Source: Hymenobacter sp. BT730
Lineage (GTDB): Bacteria > Bacteroidota > Bacteroidia > Cytophagales > Hymenobacteraceae
Direction of reading: 5' to 3'
Assembly: GCF_030542105.1 (NCBI RefSeq)
Contig: NZ_JAUOFB010000001.1
Location: 1-64,000, forward strand
Length of the DNA: 64,000 bases
Shown here: one piece after another, positions 8,997 through 18,290 of the stretch
Layout: the number at the start of each line of letters is the position of its first letter
How positions within the stretch are numbered: position 1 is the stretch's first letter
The notes under the pieces: model-generated
The model's input: the letters and a program-made list of their open reading frames with translations, nothing else
Database searches by the model: none
Told to the model about the DNA's origin: nothing
Program-made: the position numbers and the translations under genes

Positions 8997-10715
8997 TTAG
9001 CGGCCCAGTACTTCCTGCAGCGGTTGGCCGGTGCAGCCGTTGGGCTCCTGAATATGCAGCCAGCGCGCCACGGTGGGGGCAATGTCCGTGATATGCGCTG
9101 TGGAGTTTGATTCCCCGTGCTTTACGTGCCAGCCCCAGAAAAGTAACGGCACGTGCGTATCATATGTACCCGAGGAGCCGTGCGTGGTGCCTTTATTAAC
9201 GGGATAAGTATACGACTCCAGCCAGCCCGGCGCCAAAACTACCAATACATCCCCGCTTCGCTTGGGGAAAAAGCCGTTTTCCAGGTACATCGGCAGGCCG
9301 GTTTCCCAGTGCGACTGCTGAATATCGGGCGCCGTGTAGGTGCGGGCTACGCCCGTCATGCCTAGCATCACCTCGGCCACTTCGTGCTGCATCTGATTTA
9401 AGTCTAGCTTCTTTTGCTCCAGCAGGGGCCGGTTGAGGTATATCTGCTGGTTCTCGAAGCTGAGGACCCATTTGCCGGCTCCATGCCGGCGCACCATCTC
9501 CCGCTGCACGGAGTCGCGCATGAGGGCGGAGCCTACGTTCCCGGCTGGAATGCCTTTATCCTTTAAGAAGTCGGGCGCATGCGCGGCGCCGTGGTCGGCT
9601 GAAAGAAACACCAGTACCTGGCCTTTTCCCACGTTCTCATCGAGGTAGCGTAATAGGCGCTCCAAGTCCTGATCCAGGCGCAGGTAGGTATCTTCTACTT
9701 CAATGGCATTGGGCCCAAACTGATGCCCCAGGTAATCGGTGCTGGAAAAGCTCAGCGCCAGAAAATCAGTGACGTCGCGCTGGCCCAGCTGCTCGTTACG
9801 GATGGCTTCCAAGGCAAAATCCAGCGTGAGCGAGTTGCCAAAAGGGGTGGAACGAATCAAGTCCAGGTTCTGAGAGGTGGCAACTGGTGCCTTCTCCCCT
9901 TCGGCTTTCAGCGCATCCTTCACGGCGGCCGGCGCCCCGGCACTTAGCAGCGGCAGGTTATGCGGAAATACGGGCTTTTCCTCCCCTTTATAAGCCGATT
10001 CCCACGGCACGTCATCCGCGGTGCTTTCGGTGTATTCCGTGATAGGTAGCAGGGTTTCCCAGGGCTTGCTCAGGTATTGAGCGGCTTTCTGCTGACTGTT
10101 GAAGGTGGCCACCCAGCCCGGTAGCGTATTCTGATAGTAAGAGCTACTGATAAAAGCGCCATTGCTGCCATCGTACCAGTAGGCGGCGTTGGCGGCGTGG
10201 CCGGCCGGCAAGATGGAGCCCCGGTCCTTTATGCACACGCCGATGACTTTGCTCTGGAAATTGGTAGCCAGGCGCAGCTCATCGGTAATGGTGCTGGTAA
10301 GCATGTAGTGCGGCGACTGTTGCCCGGCTAAGGCTGTGCCGCCCACCGGCTTCACCGATTTATCTTCCGTCACATACGTGCCCCGGCCTTCTTCCCGCAC
10401 ATACCAGTTGTTGCCCACAATGCCGTGCACTGAGGGCGTAGTACCGGTATAAATGCTGGCGTGGCCGGGCCCGGTGTAGGTGGGCACGTAGTTATAATGC
10501 GTGTTTTCGTAGCTGAAGCCCTGGCTCAACAGGCGCTTAAAGCCGCCGCTACCATACTTGTTCCAGTAGCGGTATAGGTAATCGTAGCGCATCTGGTCTA
10601 CCACAATGCCCACTACCAGCTTTGGCCGCTCCAGCGTTGGCGTCTTACTTTTCTTCTGGGCAACTGCGGGCAGCCACACTAGGGCAGCTACCAGCCACAA
10701 CAGGCTCTTTTTCAA
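8997..10715 (-). CDS. pafA: PafA-type alkaline phosphatase
   Basis: This exported 572-residue phosphatase frees phosphate from organic monoesters in the periplasm. Residues 1-20 are a signal peptide ending in AVA before Gln. The active-site set known from Elizabethkingia PafA can be traced: metal ligand Asp40 (VVDQMRYD), nucleophile Thr81 (PTYTGPGHAS), Asn102 in GNNWY, and Lys163 and Arg165 in IKDRGS. The second metal set lies in SSTDYLGHQFGP, SADHGAAHAP and GTTHGSSGTYDTH. Thr rather than Ser as nucleophile and the Lys/Arg pair distinguish PafA from PhoA and from phosphodiesterases of the superfamily. The gene stands alone and is divergent from the HAD gene. Confidence 0.9.
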   Translation of the reverse strand: MKKSLLWLVAALVWLPAVAQKKSKTPTLERPKLVVGIVVDQMRYDYLYRYWNKYGSGGFKRLLSQGFSYENTHYNYVPTYTGPGHASIYTGTTPSVHGIVGNNWYVREEGRGTYVTEDKSVKPVGGTALAGQQSPHYMLTSTITDELRLATNFQSKVIGVCIKDRGSILPAGHAANAAYWYDGSNGAFISSSYYQNTLPGWVATFNSQQKAAQYLSKPWETLLPITEYTESTADDVPWESAYKGEEKPVFPHNLPLLSAGAPAAVKDALKAEGEKAPVATSQNLDLIRSTPFGNSLTLDFALEAIRNEQLGQRDVTDFLALSFSSTDYLGHQFGPNAIEVEDTYLRLDQDLERLLRYLDENVGKGQVLVFLSADHGAAHAPDFLKDKGIPAGNVGSALMRDSVQREMVRRHGAGKWVLSFENQQIYLNRPLLEQKKLDLNQMQHEVAEVMLGMTGVARTYTAPDIQQSHWETGLPMYLENGFFPKRSGDVLVVLAPGWLESYTYPVNKGTTHGSSGTYDTHVPLLFWGWHVKHGESNSTAHITDIAPTVARWLHIQEPNGCTGQPLQEVLGR

Positions 10716-10874
10716 ATGGAAAGACTATTAAGCACCGCATCTGCTTTCAGGAAACTTCCTAAAGCGGCTGCAAAGATAACCGCTCCTCCGTGGAGTTCCG
10801 CTGCTGGCAGCTAAATCGGGCCGGCTTGCGTAGGCACTACCGGTTATTTCTTTATTACCTCAATTGATTTCTTC

Positions 10875-11600
10875 ATGTCTGATTCCGCTACCTATGCTCT
10901 CATCTTCGATATGGATGGGGTACTCATTGATAACACCCCCACGCAGGCCCGCGCCTTTCAGCTGCTCTTCCGTGACCTGGGTCTGACTACAAACGCCCGC
11001 CGCCTGCTACGGCGCCTGAACGGCATGCCCGCCAGTAAAATTCTCGAAACTGTCTTCAATACCCCGGTCCCCAAAAAGCAGCTGGAAGAATACGCCTCGC
11101 AGCGTGAGTTCCTGTACCGCACCTTGTACTGGAACAAACGCAAACCGCTGCCTGGCCTCGTTTCCTTTCTCGAAAAGGTCCGCGCCGCTGGCTTCAAAAT
11201 CGGACTGGGCACCGGTTCCGCTACGGAAACCATCCATTACATCATCGACCACCTCGACTTGCGCCGCTATTTTGATGTCATCATCGGGAAAGATGATGTG
11301 GAAAATGGCAAGCCTCACGCCGATACCTACACCGTAACGGCCCGCAAGCTAGGCGTGCCGCCGGAGCGCTGCATTGTGTTTGAAGATGCTATTCTGGGTG
11401 AGCAGGCGGCCTATAAAGCCGGTATGCGCTGTATCGGCGTAGCCACCACACTGAAGCCGACTGAATTTCAAGCCCCACTCACGGTTATCAAGGACTTCAC
11501 CGAAATCAGTCCCGCGCAGGTGCTACAGCTCCTGAAAAAGCAACCTAATGCCCCCAAACCTGATGCGCAGCTGGCCAAGAGACAATACATGAAGCTGTAG
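10875..11600 (+). CDS. HAD-superfamily hydrolase, beta-phosphoglucomutase-like
   Basis: The 241-residue protein has the four HAD motifs: FDMDGVLIDN with Asp10 and Asp12 as nucleophile and acid/base, LGTGSATE with the motif II Ser/Thr, Lys in the GKDDVENGKPHADTY stretch, and FEDAILGEQAAYKAGM with the metal-binding Asp. A C1-type helical cap lies between motifs I and II. This pattern is shared by phosphoglycolate phosphatases, beta-phosphoglucomutases and sugar-phosphate phosphatases, so the substrate cannot be read from the sequence. The basic C-terminal tail is an extension. The start is fixed by MSDSATYALIFDMDG. Confidence 0.85.
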   Translation: MSDSATYALIFDMDGVLIDNTPTQARAFQLLFRDLGLTTNARRLLRRLNGMPASKILETVFNTPVPKKQLEEYASQREFLYRTLYWNKRKPLPGLVSFLEKVRAAGFKIGLGTGSATETIHYIIDHLDLRRYFDVIIGKDDVENGKPHADTYTVTARKLGVPPERCIVFEDAILGEQAAYKAGMRCIGVATTLKPTEFQAPLTVIKDFTEISPAQVLQLLKKQPNAPKPDAQLAKRQYMKL

Positions 11601-11625
11601 CGCAATAGGCTAGGCTTTGAAAAAT

Positions 11626-11659
11626 AAAAGGTCCGTTTCCAGCTGGAAACGGACCTTTT
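11626..11659. terminator. Bidirectional terminator between HAD gene and atpG
   Basis: A 15-bp perfect stem (AAAAGGTCCGTTTCC and its complement) with a 4-base AGCT loop separates the convergent genes and ends in a U-rich tract in both directions. Confidence 0.9.
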
Positions 11660-11681
11660 CAATTCGTAATAAGCAGAGACC

Positions 11682-12572
11682 TTACCGGCTGGCAGCCAGG
11701 GCTTCGGCACCACCTACGATTTCGAGAATCTCGGTCGTGATGGCCGCCTGACGCGTACGGTTGTACGTTAGCTTCAGCTGTTTCAGCAGTTCACCGGCGT
11801 TGTCGGTGGCTTTGTCCATGGCCGTCATACGGGCGCCGTGCTCCGAGGCGTTGCTTTCCAGTACAGCCTTGTACAGCTGTACTTTCAATGACTGAGGAAT
11901 CAGCGTCTGGATAATCTCTTCTTTCGAAGGCTCGAAGATGTAATCTACGTTCATCGTTTCCGTAGCACCCTGGGGCAGCTCGGCGGGCACCAGCGGTAAC
12001 AGTTGCTGCGTGCGTACGATTTGCGTAGCGACGTTCTTGAACTCATTATAGACCATCACCACTTCGTCGAACTGACCCGTGCGGAAACCTTCCATAGCCT
12101 GCTCAGCTGCCACGCGCACCGTGTCAAAAGACAGCTTGGTGAACACGTGGTTATAGTCGCCCAGCAGAGGACCACGCTTCCCGAAGTAGTCGTGGGCCTT
12201 CTTGCCGATAGCCAGAACGTTGATGTTTCCAGCAGCAGCTTGTGCCGCGTAACGCTCCTGCACCAGTGCATTCACCCCTTTGAAGATGTTGCTGTTGAAA
12301 GCACCAGCCAACCCGCGGTCTGAGGTAACCGCAATGATCAGCACGCGGCGCACTTCGCGCTGCACTGCATACTCGCTTACAATTTCGCCACCGGCCAGCC
12401 CCGTGAGGTTGCTCAGAATGCTGTTCAGCCGCTGGGCGTAAGGGCGCATGCGCAGGATGTTGTCCTGGGCGCGACGCAACTTAGCCGCTGCCACCATTTT
12501 CATGGCTTTGGTGATTTGCTGCGTGCTGCTCACCGACTGAATTCGATTACGGACTTCTTTTAAGCTAGCCAT
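11682..12572 (-). CDS. atpG: F1 ATP synthase gamma subunit
   Basis: This is the central rotor stalk of F1. The 296 residues start with MASLKEVRNRIQSVSSTQQITKAMKMVAAAKLRR, of which the helical part up to AAAKLRR is diagnostic, and end in the second coiled-coil helix with the family signature around NRTRQAAITTEILEIVGGA. The sequence SDRGLAGAFN marks the central domain. It is the last gene of the operon, but a foreign-looking glycosyltransferase and a hairpin separate it from atpA, so it may need its own promoter. I could not identify a clear one in the 56 bp upstream. Confidence 0.97.
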   Translation of the reverse strand: MASLKEVRNRIQSVSSTQQITKAMKMVAAAKLRRAQDNILRMRPYAQRLNSILSNLTGLAGGEIVSEYAVQREVRRVLIIAVTSDRGLAGAFNSNIFKGVNALVQERYAAQAAAGNINVLAIGKKAHDYFGKRGPLLGDYNHVFTKLSFDTVRVAAEQAMEGFRTGQFDEVVMVYNEFKNVATQIVRTQQLLPLVPAELPQGATETMNVDYIFEPSKEEIIQTLIPQSLKVQLYKAVLESNASEHGARMTAMDKATDNAGELLKQLKLTYNRTRQAAITTEILEIVGGAEALAASR

Positions 12573-12628
12573 TAAGCTACAATGTCAAAATGTGAGAGAC
12601 TTTTCAACGAAGGTTTAATATAATAAGT

Positions 12629-13816
12629 TTATAAAACAGCGTCCGTATAAAACTTTTTCATTCTTTTTACATATACCTCACATCCAAAATTATTTATTGC
12701 GTATTCTCGTATTTTTTCCGGCTCGTAACAATATTTTTGATTCATTATATCAAAAATAGCCAAAGCCATCTGATGGGGATTTCTTAAAGGAACAACAACT
12801 CCCGTATCAGCAGTAATTGAATCTTCAATTCCGCCACATGCCGTAGTTACAACGGGTACTCCTGACATCATTGCTTCTCTTGCCGCATTGCCATATGTTT
12901 CGGCTATACTAGTAGAGGCAAAAACAGAAATGTTATTATAGAATTCGGGCATCATTTCCTTATCTACTTTCGGCAAGAAAGTACCTAAATGCCAAACACC
13001 TAATTCCTTAGCATAATTTTCAAATTTACTAGTATTAGCTTTTGATATATCACTAAAAGAATCATTGCCAATCATAATATATCGAAAATCCTTAGTCATT
13101 TTGCTCAATTCGAGCATTGATTTCAGAAAAGTTCTATAATCTTTTATTGGATCCGGGTAAGTGACTGTTGCTACTGTAAATATTTCCGGTTTATGAGTAT
13201 TTATATTGTAAACCTGCTCATTTACAGCATTCCACAAAGTAATTGGCTCGCAACTAGGTACATGCATAAGCACCATTCTCTTTTGATGCTCACTTACTAC
13301 TCCAATTGATTTAGCGTTCTTATATGCTTGGAGCACTCTTTTGCCTTCAGCATGATCAATTCTATGGGGCAAGAATGTATTATGCTCAACAATAACGTAT
13401 GGAATGCCTAATACATTGGAAAATAATTCCGCGTATATAGCGCCATTGGGAAATGACAACCCATGAATCAGGTCGGGCTTCCACTCTTTAAAAATCACTG
13501 GCTTAACTTTTTTCAAAGCAAACCCAATCATTTTATTTGTTATGAAAGCGGGAATACGCCCATAAACTGGGAAGTTGATGGTTAATGCAAGCGGATCTTG
13601 CACTAAGGTCTTATTATCAATTATTGTTGATGGATTAAGTAAAAATTTAATCCAACGAAAGACCAGATTAAAAATATTTACATATAAATAATCCGGCTTT
13701 ACAACTAGATAATCGAAACCATTTTCTTTTAATATTTGAGCTCTTTCACGAAAAAAATTCCCCAAGAAAGGGTTCTTCTTATGCGGATACCATGAGGCCA
13801 CCAATAATATTTTCAT
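12629..13816 (-). CDS. GT4-like glycosyltransferase inserted between atpA and atpG
   Basis: The predicted product transfers a sugar from a nucleotide donor to an unknown acceptor. I start it at MKILLVASWYPHKKNPFLG, giving 395 residues; the frame extends 20 codons further but without family likeness. The N-terminal half is the acceptor domain with VEHNTFLPHR. The C-terminal half has the Glycos_transf_1 pattern, with a metal-free GT-B nucleotide-sugar site around STSIAETYGNAAREAMMSG and VPVVTTACGGIED. Base composition is much more AT-rich than both flanking atp genes, and codon choice is A/T-ending. This, with the odd position inside the ATPase operon, suggests recent transfer. No neighbouring polysaccharide genes hint at the product. 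Confidence 0.85.
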   Translation of the reverse strand: MKILLVASWYPHKKNPFLGNFFRERAQILKENGFDYLVVKPDYLYVNIFNLVFRWIKFLLNPSTIIDNKTLVQDPLALTINFPVYGRIPAFITNKMIGFALKKVKPVIFKEWKPDLIHGLSFPNGAIYAELFSNVLGIPYVIVEHNTFLPHRIDHAEGKRVLQAYKNAKSIGVVSEHQKRMVLMHVPSCEPITLWNAVNEQVYNINTHKPEIFTVATVTYPDPIKDYRTFLKSMLELSKMTKDFRYIMIGNDSFSDISKANTSKFENYAKELGVWHLGTFLPKVDKEMMPEFYNNISVFASTSIAETYGNAAREAMMSGVPVVTTACGGIEDSITADTGVVVPLRNPHQMALAIFDIMNQKYCYEPEKIREYAINNFGCEVYVKRMKKFYTDAVL

Positions 13817-13904
13817 TATGGCTACTGTTTTGATGAAACATGTATAATGAATATATAAAAGGTTAGATAAAGGCAAAGAAGCTTTTTAAGGACAGTGCTA
13901 AAAT

Positions 13905-13965
13905 ATTTAAGATTCAGCAGGGTGTTAATATTTAACTAACGCCCTACTGAATCTTAAAGAAGCAA
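13905..13965 (-). terminator. Imperfect hairpin downstream of atpA
   Basis: An inverted repeat of about 20 bp per arm (from AAGATTCAGCAGGGTGTTA to TAACGCCCTACTGAATCTT, two mismatches, short AT loop) sits just upstream of the atpA stop in map order, that is just past atpA in transcription. It ends in an A/T-rich stretch. It would stop or slow transcription before the glycosyltransferase and atpG. Confidence 0.7.
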
Positions 13966-13973
13966 TCATCTAA

Positions 13974-15557
13974 TTACTTATTGGCGTATACCGCTGACAG
14001 GTCTTTGGCAACCTGACGGATAGCACCGGTGATGGAATCGTCCAGCTTACCAGCCTTCAGTCCTTGCAGAGCTTCCGGGTGGCGTGAGGTCATCACCTGC
14101 ACAAACTCCTTCTCAAACTCGCGCACCTTGTTTACCGGTACTAAGTCGAGCAGGCCGTTGGTAGCGGCGTAGATAACGGCCACCTGATCTTCTACCCGCT
14201 GGGGCGAAAACTGGGGCTGCTTCAGGATTTCGAGGTTACGACGGCCACGCTCAATGGTGAGCTTGGTCGAGGCATCGAGGTCGGAGCCAAACTTGGCGAA
14301 GGCTTCCAGTTCACGGAACTGCGCCTGGTCCAGCTTCAGCGTACCAGCCACCTTCTTCATCGACTTGATCTGCGCGTTACCACCTACGCGGGATACCGAG
14401 ATACCTACGTTGATAGCAGGGCGGATACCGGCGTTGAACAGGTTGGTTTCGAGGAAGATCTGACCGTCCGTAATCGAAATTACGTTCGTGGGGATATACG
14501 CCGATACGTCACCTGCTTGGGTCTCGATGATGGGCAGAGCCGTCAGCGAACCACCACCTTTCACCAGCGGCTTGATGCTGTCGGGCAGGTCGTTCATGCT
14601 GCGAGCAATTTCGTCCGAAGAGTTGATCTTCGCGGCGCGCTCCAACAGGCGGCTGTGCAGATAGAATACGTCACCGGGGTAAGCTTCGCGTCCGGGAGGA
14701 CGACGCAGCAGCAGCGACACCTCGCGGTAAGCAACTGCCTGCTTCGACAAGTCATCGTATACCACCAGAGCCGGACGACCCGTGTCGCGGAAGTACTCGC
14801 CGATGGCGGCACCCGTGAAGGGCGCAAAGAACTGCATAGGAGCCGGATCAGCAGCCGAAGCCGAAACAACCACGGTGTAATCCATGGCGCCGCCGCGCTG
14901 CAGCGAGTTTACGATCTGGGCTACCGTAGAGGCTTTCTGACCTACGGCAACGTAGATGCAGAATACCGGCTCGCCGCGGTCGTAGAACTCACGCTGGTTC
15001 AGGATGGTATCCAGAGCTACCGTCGACTTACCCGTCTGACGGTCACCGATGATCAGCTCGCGCTGGCCACGGCCAATCGGAATCATGGCGTCAATAGCCT
15101 TGATACCCGTCTGCATGGGCTCATTTACCGGCTGACGGAAGATAACACCGGGGGCTTTACGCTCCAGTGGCATATCGTACGTCTGGCCCTGGATGGGGCC
15201 GCGGCCGTCGATAGGCAGGCCCAGCGTGTTTACCACGCGGCCTACGATACCTTCGCCTACCTGAATAGAGGCAATTTTATTGGTGCGGCGCACAGTGGCT
15301 CCTTCCCGGATTTCGCTGTAGTCGCCGAGCATTACGGCACCTACGTTGTCTTCTTCCAGGTTGAGAACCAAGGCCTGCAGGCCGTTTTCAAACTCGAGCA
15401 ATTCCCCCGACTGGGCTTTGCCCAGGCCGTAGATGCGGGCTACACCGTCGCCAACCTGCAGTACCGTACCAACCTCTTCGAGTTCGGCTTCGGTTTTGAA
15501 GTTGGACAGCTGCTCCCGCAGAATGGCGGATACTTCATCCGGACGTACTTCTGCCAT
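13974..15557 (-). CDS. atpA: F1 ATP synthase alpha subunit
   Basis: This is the non-catalytic nucleotide-binding subunit of F1. All three domains are present in 527 residues. The P-loop reads GDRQTGKST, and the alpha signature [13 protein letters not shown] is present near residue 385. The [17 protein letters not shown] stretch marks the C-terminal helical domain. The start [17 protein letters not shown] is typical. It follows atpH by 6 bp, so the two are co-transcribed. The catalytic beta subunit is not in this window, in line with the separate atpDC locus known in many Bacteroidota. Confidence 0.98.
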   Translation of the reverse strand: MAEVRPDEVSAILREQLSNFKTEAELEEVGTVLQVGDGVARIYGLGKAQSGELLEFENGLQALVLNLEEDNVGAVMLGDYSEIREGATVRRTNKIASIQVGEGIVGRVVNTLGLPIDGRGPIQGQTYDMPLERKAPGVIFRQPVNEPMQTGIKAIDAMIPIGRGQRELIIGDRQTGKSTVALDTILNQREFYDRGEPVFCIYVAVGQKASTVAQIVNSLQRGGAMDYTVVVSASAADPAPMQFFAPFTGAAIGEYFRDTGRPALVVYDDLSKQAVAYREVSLLLRRPPGREAYPGDVFYLHSRLLERAAKINSSDEIARSMNDLPDSIKPLVKGGGSLTALPIIETQAGDVSAYIPTNVISITDGQIFLETNLFNAGIRPAINVGISVSRVGGNAQIKSMKKVAGTLKLDQAQFRELEAFAKFGSDLDASTKLTIERGRRNLEILKQPQFSPQRVEDQVAVIYAATNGLLDLVPVNKVREFEKEFVQVMTSRHPEALQGLKAGKLDDSITGAIRQVAKDLSAVYANK

Positions 15558-15563
15558 GGTGGG

Positions 15564-16124
15564 TTATAGTTGGGGTTGGTAGGGGTTCTTAGAGAATTCG
15601 CTGCGCAGCTTGCGCAGGCGGTGACGAACCGAGTCGTCGATCTGCCGGTCGCCCACGCGCAGCACAAAGCCGCCAATGAGGGAAGCATCGATTTTCTCGG
15701 TGAGTTCGACCTGCTGGAGGCCGGCTTGCTGGCGAACCAGCTGTTCCACTTCAGCGCGCAGCGCGGGCGTGAGCGGGGTGGCCGTAATAACCTCGGCTAC
15801 CTGCACACCACGCAGCAGATTGTATTGGCTGCGAAACTCGGAGCCAATAAATTCCAGTGCGCTTTCGCGGTTTTTCTGGGTAACGATGGTGAGGAACTTC
15901 TCAGTCAGTTCCGACACCTTGCCCCCAAATATGGCCCGCAGAATAGCGAGCTTCTTGTCGTGCTTGACGATGGGGTTACGCAGCAACAGGCGCAGGTCAC
16001 GGTTCTCTTCCAGCGTTTTGCTGAACAGATCCATGTCCTCTTTCACCTGGGGCAGCGTCCCCCGCTCCTCCGCCAGATCTAGCAGCGACTTAGCGTAACG
16101 GGAGGCAACTCGTTGTTCAGACAT
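15564..16124 (-). CDS. atpH: F1 ATP synthase delta subunit (OSCP-like)
   Basis: This subunit links the b-type stalk to the top of F1. The 186-residue protein has the helical N-terminal domain (MSEQRVASRYAKSLLDLA) and the C-terminal family pattern around IDASLIGGFVLRVGDRQID. Length and order in the operon fit. It lies between atpF, after a 91-bp GGAG-rich gap, and atpA, 6 bp downstream. Confidence 0.97.
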   Translation of the reverse strand: MSEQRVASRYAKSLLDLAEERGTLPQVKEDMDLFSKTLEENRDLRLLLRNPIVKHDKKLAILRAIFGGKVSELTEKFLTIVTQKNRESALEFIGSEFRSQYNLLRGVQVAEVITATPLTPALRAEVEQLVRQQAGLQQVELTEKIDASLIGGFVLRVGDRQIDDSVRHRLRKLRSEFSKNPYQPQL

Positions 16125-16127
16125 ACT

Positions 16128-16215
16128 AATTAGGAGTTAGGAGCTGGGAGTTAGGAGGTGGGAGCTATTGGTCGGGTGACCAGTTGTTAGCGCCTATCTG
16201 CTAGCTCCTGACTTC
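16128..16215. repeat. [15 protein letters not shown] short repeats between atpF and atpH
   Basis: Bases 16131-16168 hold four near-copies of the unit TTAGGAG/TGGGAG in a row. A weak inverse of it (CTAGCTCCTGACTTCTTAG) occurs at 16199-16217. The element can fold on itself and resembles short dispersed intergenic repeats of the genus. No gene is visible here. Confidence 0.55.
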
Positions 16216-16707
16216 TTAGTTCAGTTTTACTTCCTTCAGGTACGAGTCCACCAGCTGGGTTTGTGCCGAGGCATCCGTCAGCTCGCGGCGCAGAATGCGC
16301 TCCGCAATATCAATGGAGAGTTGCGCAGCCGTGTTTTTCACTTCGGCCAGAGCAGCATTCTTCTCATTCTGGATGGCTTCGCGGGCTTGCGAAATCAGGC
16401 GCTGGCCTTCTTCCGAAGCTTTGGTTTTGGCATCTTCAATTTGCTGGGTAGCAATGGCTGATGCCTCCTTCAGAATGTTGTCGCGCTCCAGGCGCGCTTC
16501 GGCTAGCAGCTTTTCGTTGCCGGCTTTCAGCAGCTGCATTTCCAGCTTGGCCTGGTCGGCCATGCGCAGAGCACCTTCGATGGAGTTTTCCCGCTCCTTC
16601 AGCGAGCTGAGGATAGGCTTCCAGGCGAATTTGGTGAGCAGGAAGAGAAGGATCAGGAAGATGACCAGCTGCCAAAACAGCAGGCCAATACTAGGGTTGG
16701 TAAGCAT
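16216..16707 (-). CDS. atpF: F0 ATP synthase b subunit
   Basis: This is the peripheral stalk. The 163 residues consist of one N-terminal membrane helix (about 8-27, LLFWQLVIFLILLFLLTKFAW) and a long charged helix rich in Glu, Lys and Ala that dimerises. The junction FAWKPILSSLKERENSIE is typical of bacterial b subunits. The N-terminal MLTNPSIG fits Bacteroidota relatives. Confidence 0.96.
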   Translation of the reverse strand: MLTNPSIGLLFWQLVIFLILLFLLTKFAWKPILSSLKERENSIEGALRMADQAKLEMQLLKAGNEKLLAEARLERDNILKEASAIATQQIEDAKTKASEEGQRLISQAREAIQNEKNAALAEVKNTAAQLSIDIAERILRRELTDASAQTQLVDSYLKEVKLN

Positions 16708-16797
16708 GGATGCTCAGCTAAATCGGTGAATAATCGGCCGTGAACTCCAGGGGTTGAATTACCGGAGAATCCGGCCGCCACAACCCAAAGAAAACGC

Positions 16798-16850
16798 AAA
16801 CCCGACGAACCGGCCGGACTAGAAACTAGCCCGGCCGGTGTATCGGGTTT
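16798..16850 (-). terminator. Strong hairpin between atpE and atpF
   Basis: Two nested inverted segments form one long stem: an outer AAACCCGA arm pairing with TCGGGTTT, and an inner ACCGGCCGG plus CTAG arm with its complement around an AAA loop, with small bulges. It lies in the 153-bp gap after the c-subunit gene. There is no long U tract directly after the inner stem, so it may act as a partial terminator or protect the 3' end of atpE mRNA. Confidence 0.65.
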
Positions 16851-16860
16851 TGCAGGTTCT

Positions 16861-17121
16861 CTACTGAAGCTTCAGGGCAATCAGCAGGCAAACTACTACT
16901 GCGAACAGAGCAGCACCTTCTACCAGAGCAGCTACGATCAGCATAGCAGTCTGGATTTTGCCGGAGGCTTCCGGCTGACGGCCGATGGCTTCCATGGCCG
17001 AGCCACCGATGCGGCCGATACCCAGACCAGCACCCAGAATAGCCAGACCGGCACCGATACCGGCACCCATTACAGCCAGACCAACAGCATTAACAACCTG
17101 CAGCAACAGAGAGAGCAGCAT
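16861..17121 (-). CDS. atpE: F0 ATP synthase c subunit
   Basis: This 86-residue hairpin protein forms the rotor ring. Helix 1 is the Gly/Ala-rich GAGIGAGLAILGAGLGIGRIGG, the polar loop is EAIGRQPEASGKI, and helix 2 carries the proton site Glu68 in LVEGAALF. The surrounding residues suggest proton rather than sodium use, though this cannot be proved by eye. It is followed by a strong hairpin. Confidence 0.97.
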   Translation of the reverse strand: MLLSLLLQVVNAVGLAVMGAGIGAGLAILGAGLGIGRIGGSAMEAIGRQPEASGKIQTAMLIVAALVEGAALFAVVVCLLIALKLQ

Positions 17122-17183
17122 AAGACAAAGATTTTGAGGAATGTGTGAGAAAAAACAAAGAAAAATAAGGGGGAATTTGGTGC

Positions 17184-18257
17184 TTAGTGACCGTGGCCGC
17201 CAACTACCGCCGGCGCATCGGCATCATCACCGCCAATGCCGTAATCGTGGTCGTGGTGTTCTTCCACGGCGCCACCGATGTACATGGCCGTTAGCAGGGT
17301 GAAGATGTAGGCCTGCAGAATGGCTACCAGCAGCTCCAGCACGTTAATAAACAGGCCGAAGGCAATGGATAGCGGCGCAATGCCAATAGTATTGAAGATA
17401 AAAATCAGGGAAATGAAGCTCAGGATGATAATGTGACCGGCCGTGATGTTGGCAAACAGTCGAACCATCAGGGAGAAGGGCTTCGAGATAACGCCAATCA
17501 ATTCCACCGGAATCATGATCGGGCGCAGCCAGAGCGGAACACCGGGCGTCCAGAAAATGTGCGACCAGTAGTATTTATTAGAGCTGAACGTGGTGATGAG
17601 CAGCGTGATAAAGGCGAACAGGAAGGTAACGGCCAGGTTGCCGGTAAGGTTGGCTGCACCCGGCAGCAGGCCCATCAGGTTGTTGAACCAGATGAAGAAG
17701 AAGATAGTCAGCAGGTAGGGCAGATACTTCTCGTACTTCGGGCCAATGGCTTTCTTGGCTACCTCGTCACGTACAAATACAATAACGGGCTCGAAGAAGG
17801 ACTGAATACCACGGGGGGCCTGGCCATGGTTCTTGCGGTAGCCAGCAGCTACAGAGAAGAACACGAACAGCAGCAGGGCCACGCTCAGCAGCATAGAAGC
17901 CACGTTCTTGGTAATAGAGAAGTCATGCACCTCGGTTCCGTCTACCGACTCCAGGTGCTCGTGCTCCAGCTTCAGGCCATCATGCACGGTACCTTCGGGG
18001 TACAGGTGATGCGAGGAGAAAACCGACAGGCCGTGGCCCGCGCGATAAGCAATGATGGGCAAAGGCAGCGTGAAGTGCGGACCTTCGTTTGCTTCACCAA
18101 AGAAATGCCACTCGTGCGAGTCGCCTACGTGATGAAGAATCATCTCGCCGGCATTGAAGCCTTCTTCTTTGGTAGCCTCGTGGACGGAAGCCGTTTGCTC
18201 TTGGGCAAAAACAGGAAGCGTAAGAATGCAGAAGAGGGCTATCAGTAAGCGCTTCAT
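17184..18257 (-). CDS. atpB: F0 ATP synthase a subunit
   Basis: This is the stator channel of F0. The 357-residue protein begins with a cleavable-looking signal (MKRLLIALFCILTLPVFAQ) and a roughly 100-residue soluble segment rich in His, Glu and Gly, both typical of Bacteroidota a subunits. The membrane part holds LPGAANLTGNLAVT and the essential Arg in SLMVRLFANITAGHI. The C-terminus is His/Asp-rich (EEHHDHDYGIGGDDAD). It is 62 bp upstream of atpE. Confidence 0.97.
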   Translation of the reverse strand: MKRLLIALFCILTLPVFAQEQTASVHEATKEEGFNAGEMILHHVGDSHEWHFFGEANEGPHFTLPLPIIAYRAGHGLSVFSSHHLYPEGTVHDGLKLEHEHLESVDGTEVHDFSITKNVASMLLSVALLLFVFFSVAAGYRKNHGQAPRGIQSFFEPVIVFVRDEVAKKAIGPKYEKYLPYLLTIFFFIWFNNLMGLLPGAANLTGNLAVTFLFAFITLLITTFSSNKYYWSHIFWTPGVPLWLRPIMIPVELIGVISKPFSLMVRLFANITAGHIIILSFISLIFIFNTIGIAPLSIAFGLFINVLELLVAILQAYIFTLLTAMYIGGAVEEHHDHDYGIGGDDADAPAVVGGHGH

Positions 18258-18290
18258 TCAGAAGACCTTAGGGTGGGATTCGGGAGGTAC

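Noticed and set aside
14517..15569. Plus-strand frame of 350 codons
   Set aside because: It is the complement of atpA and has no recognisable motif.
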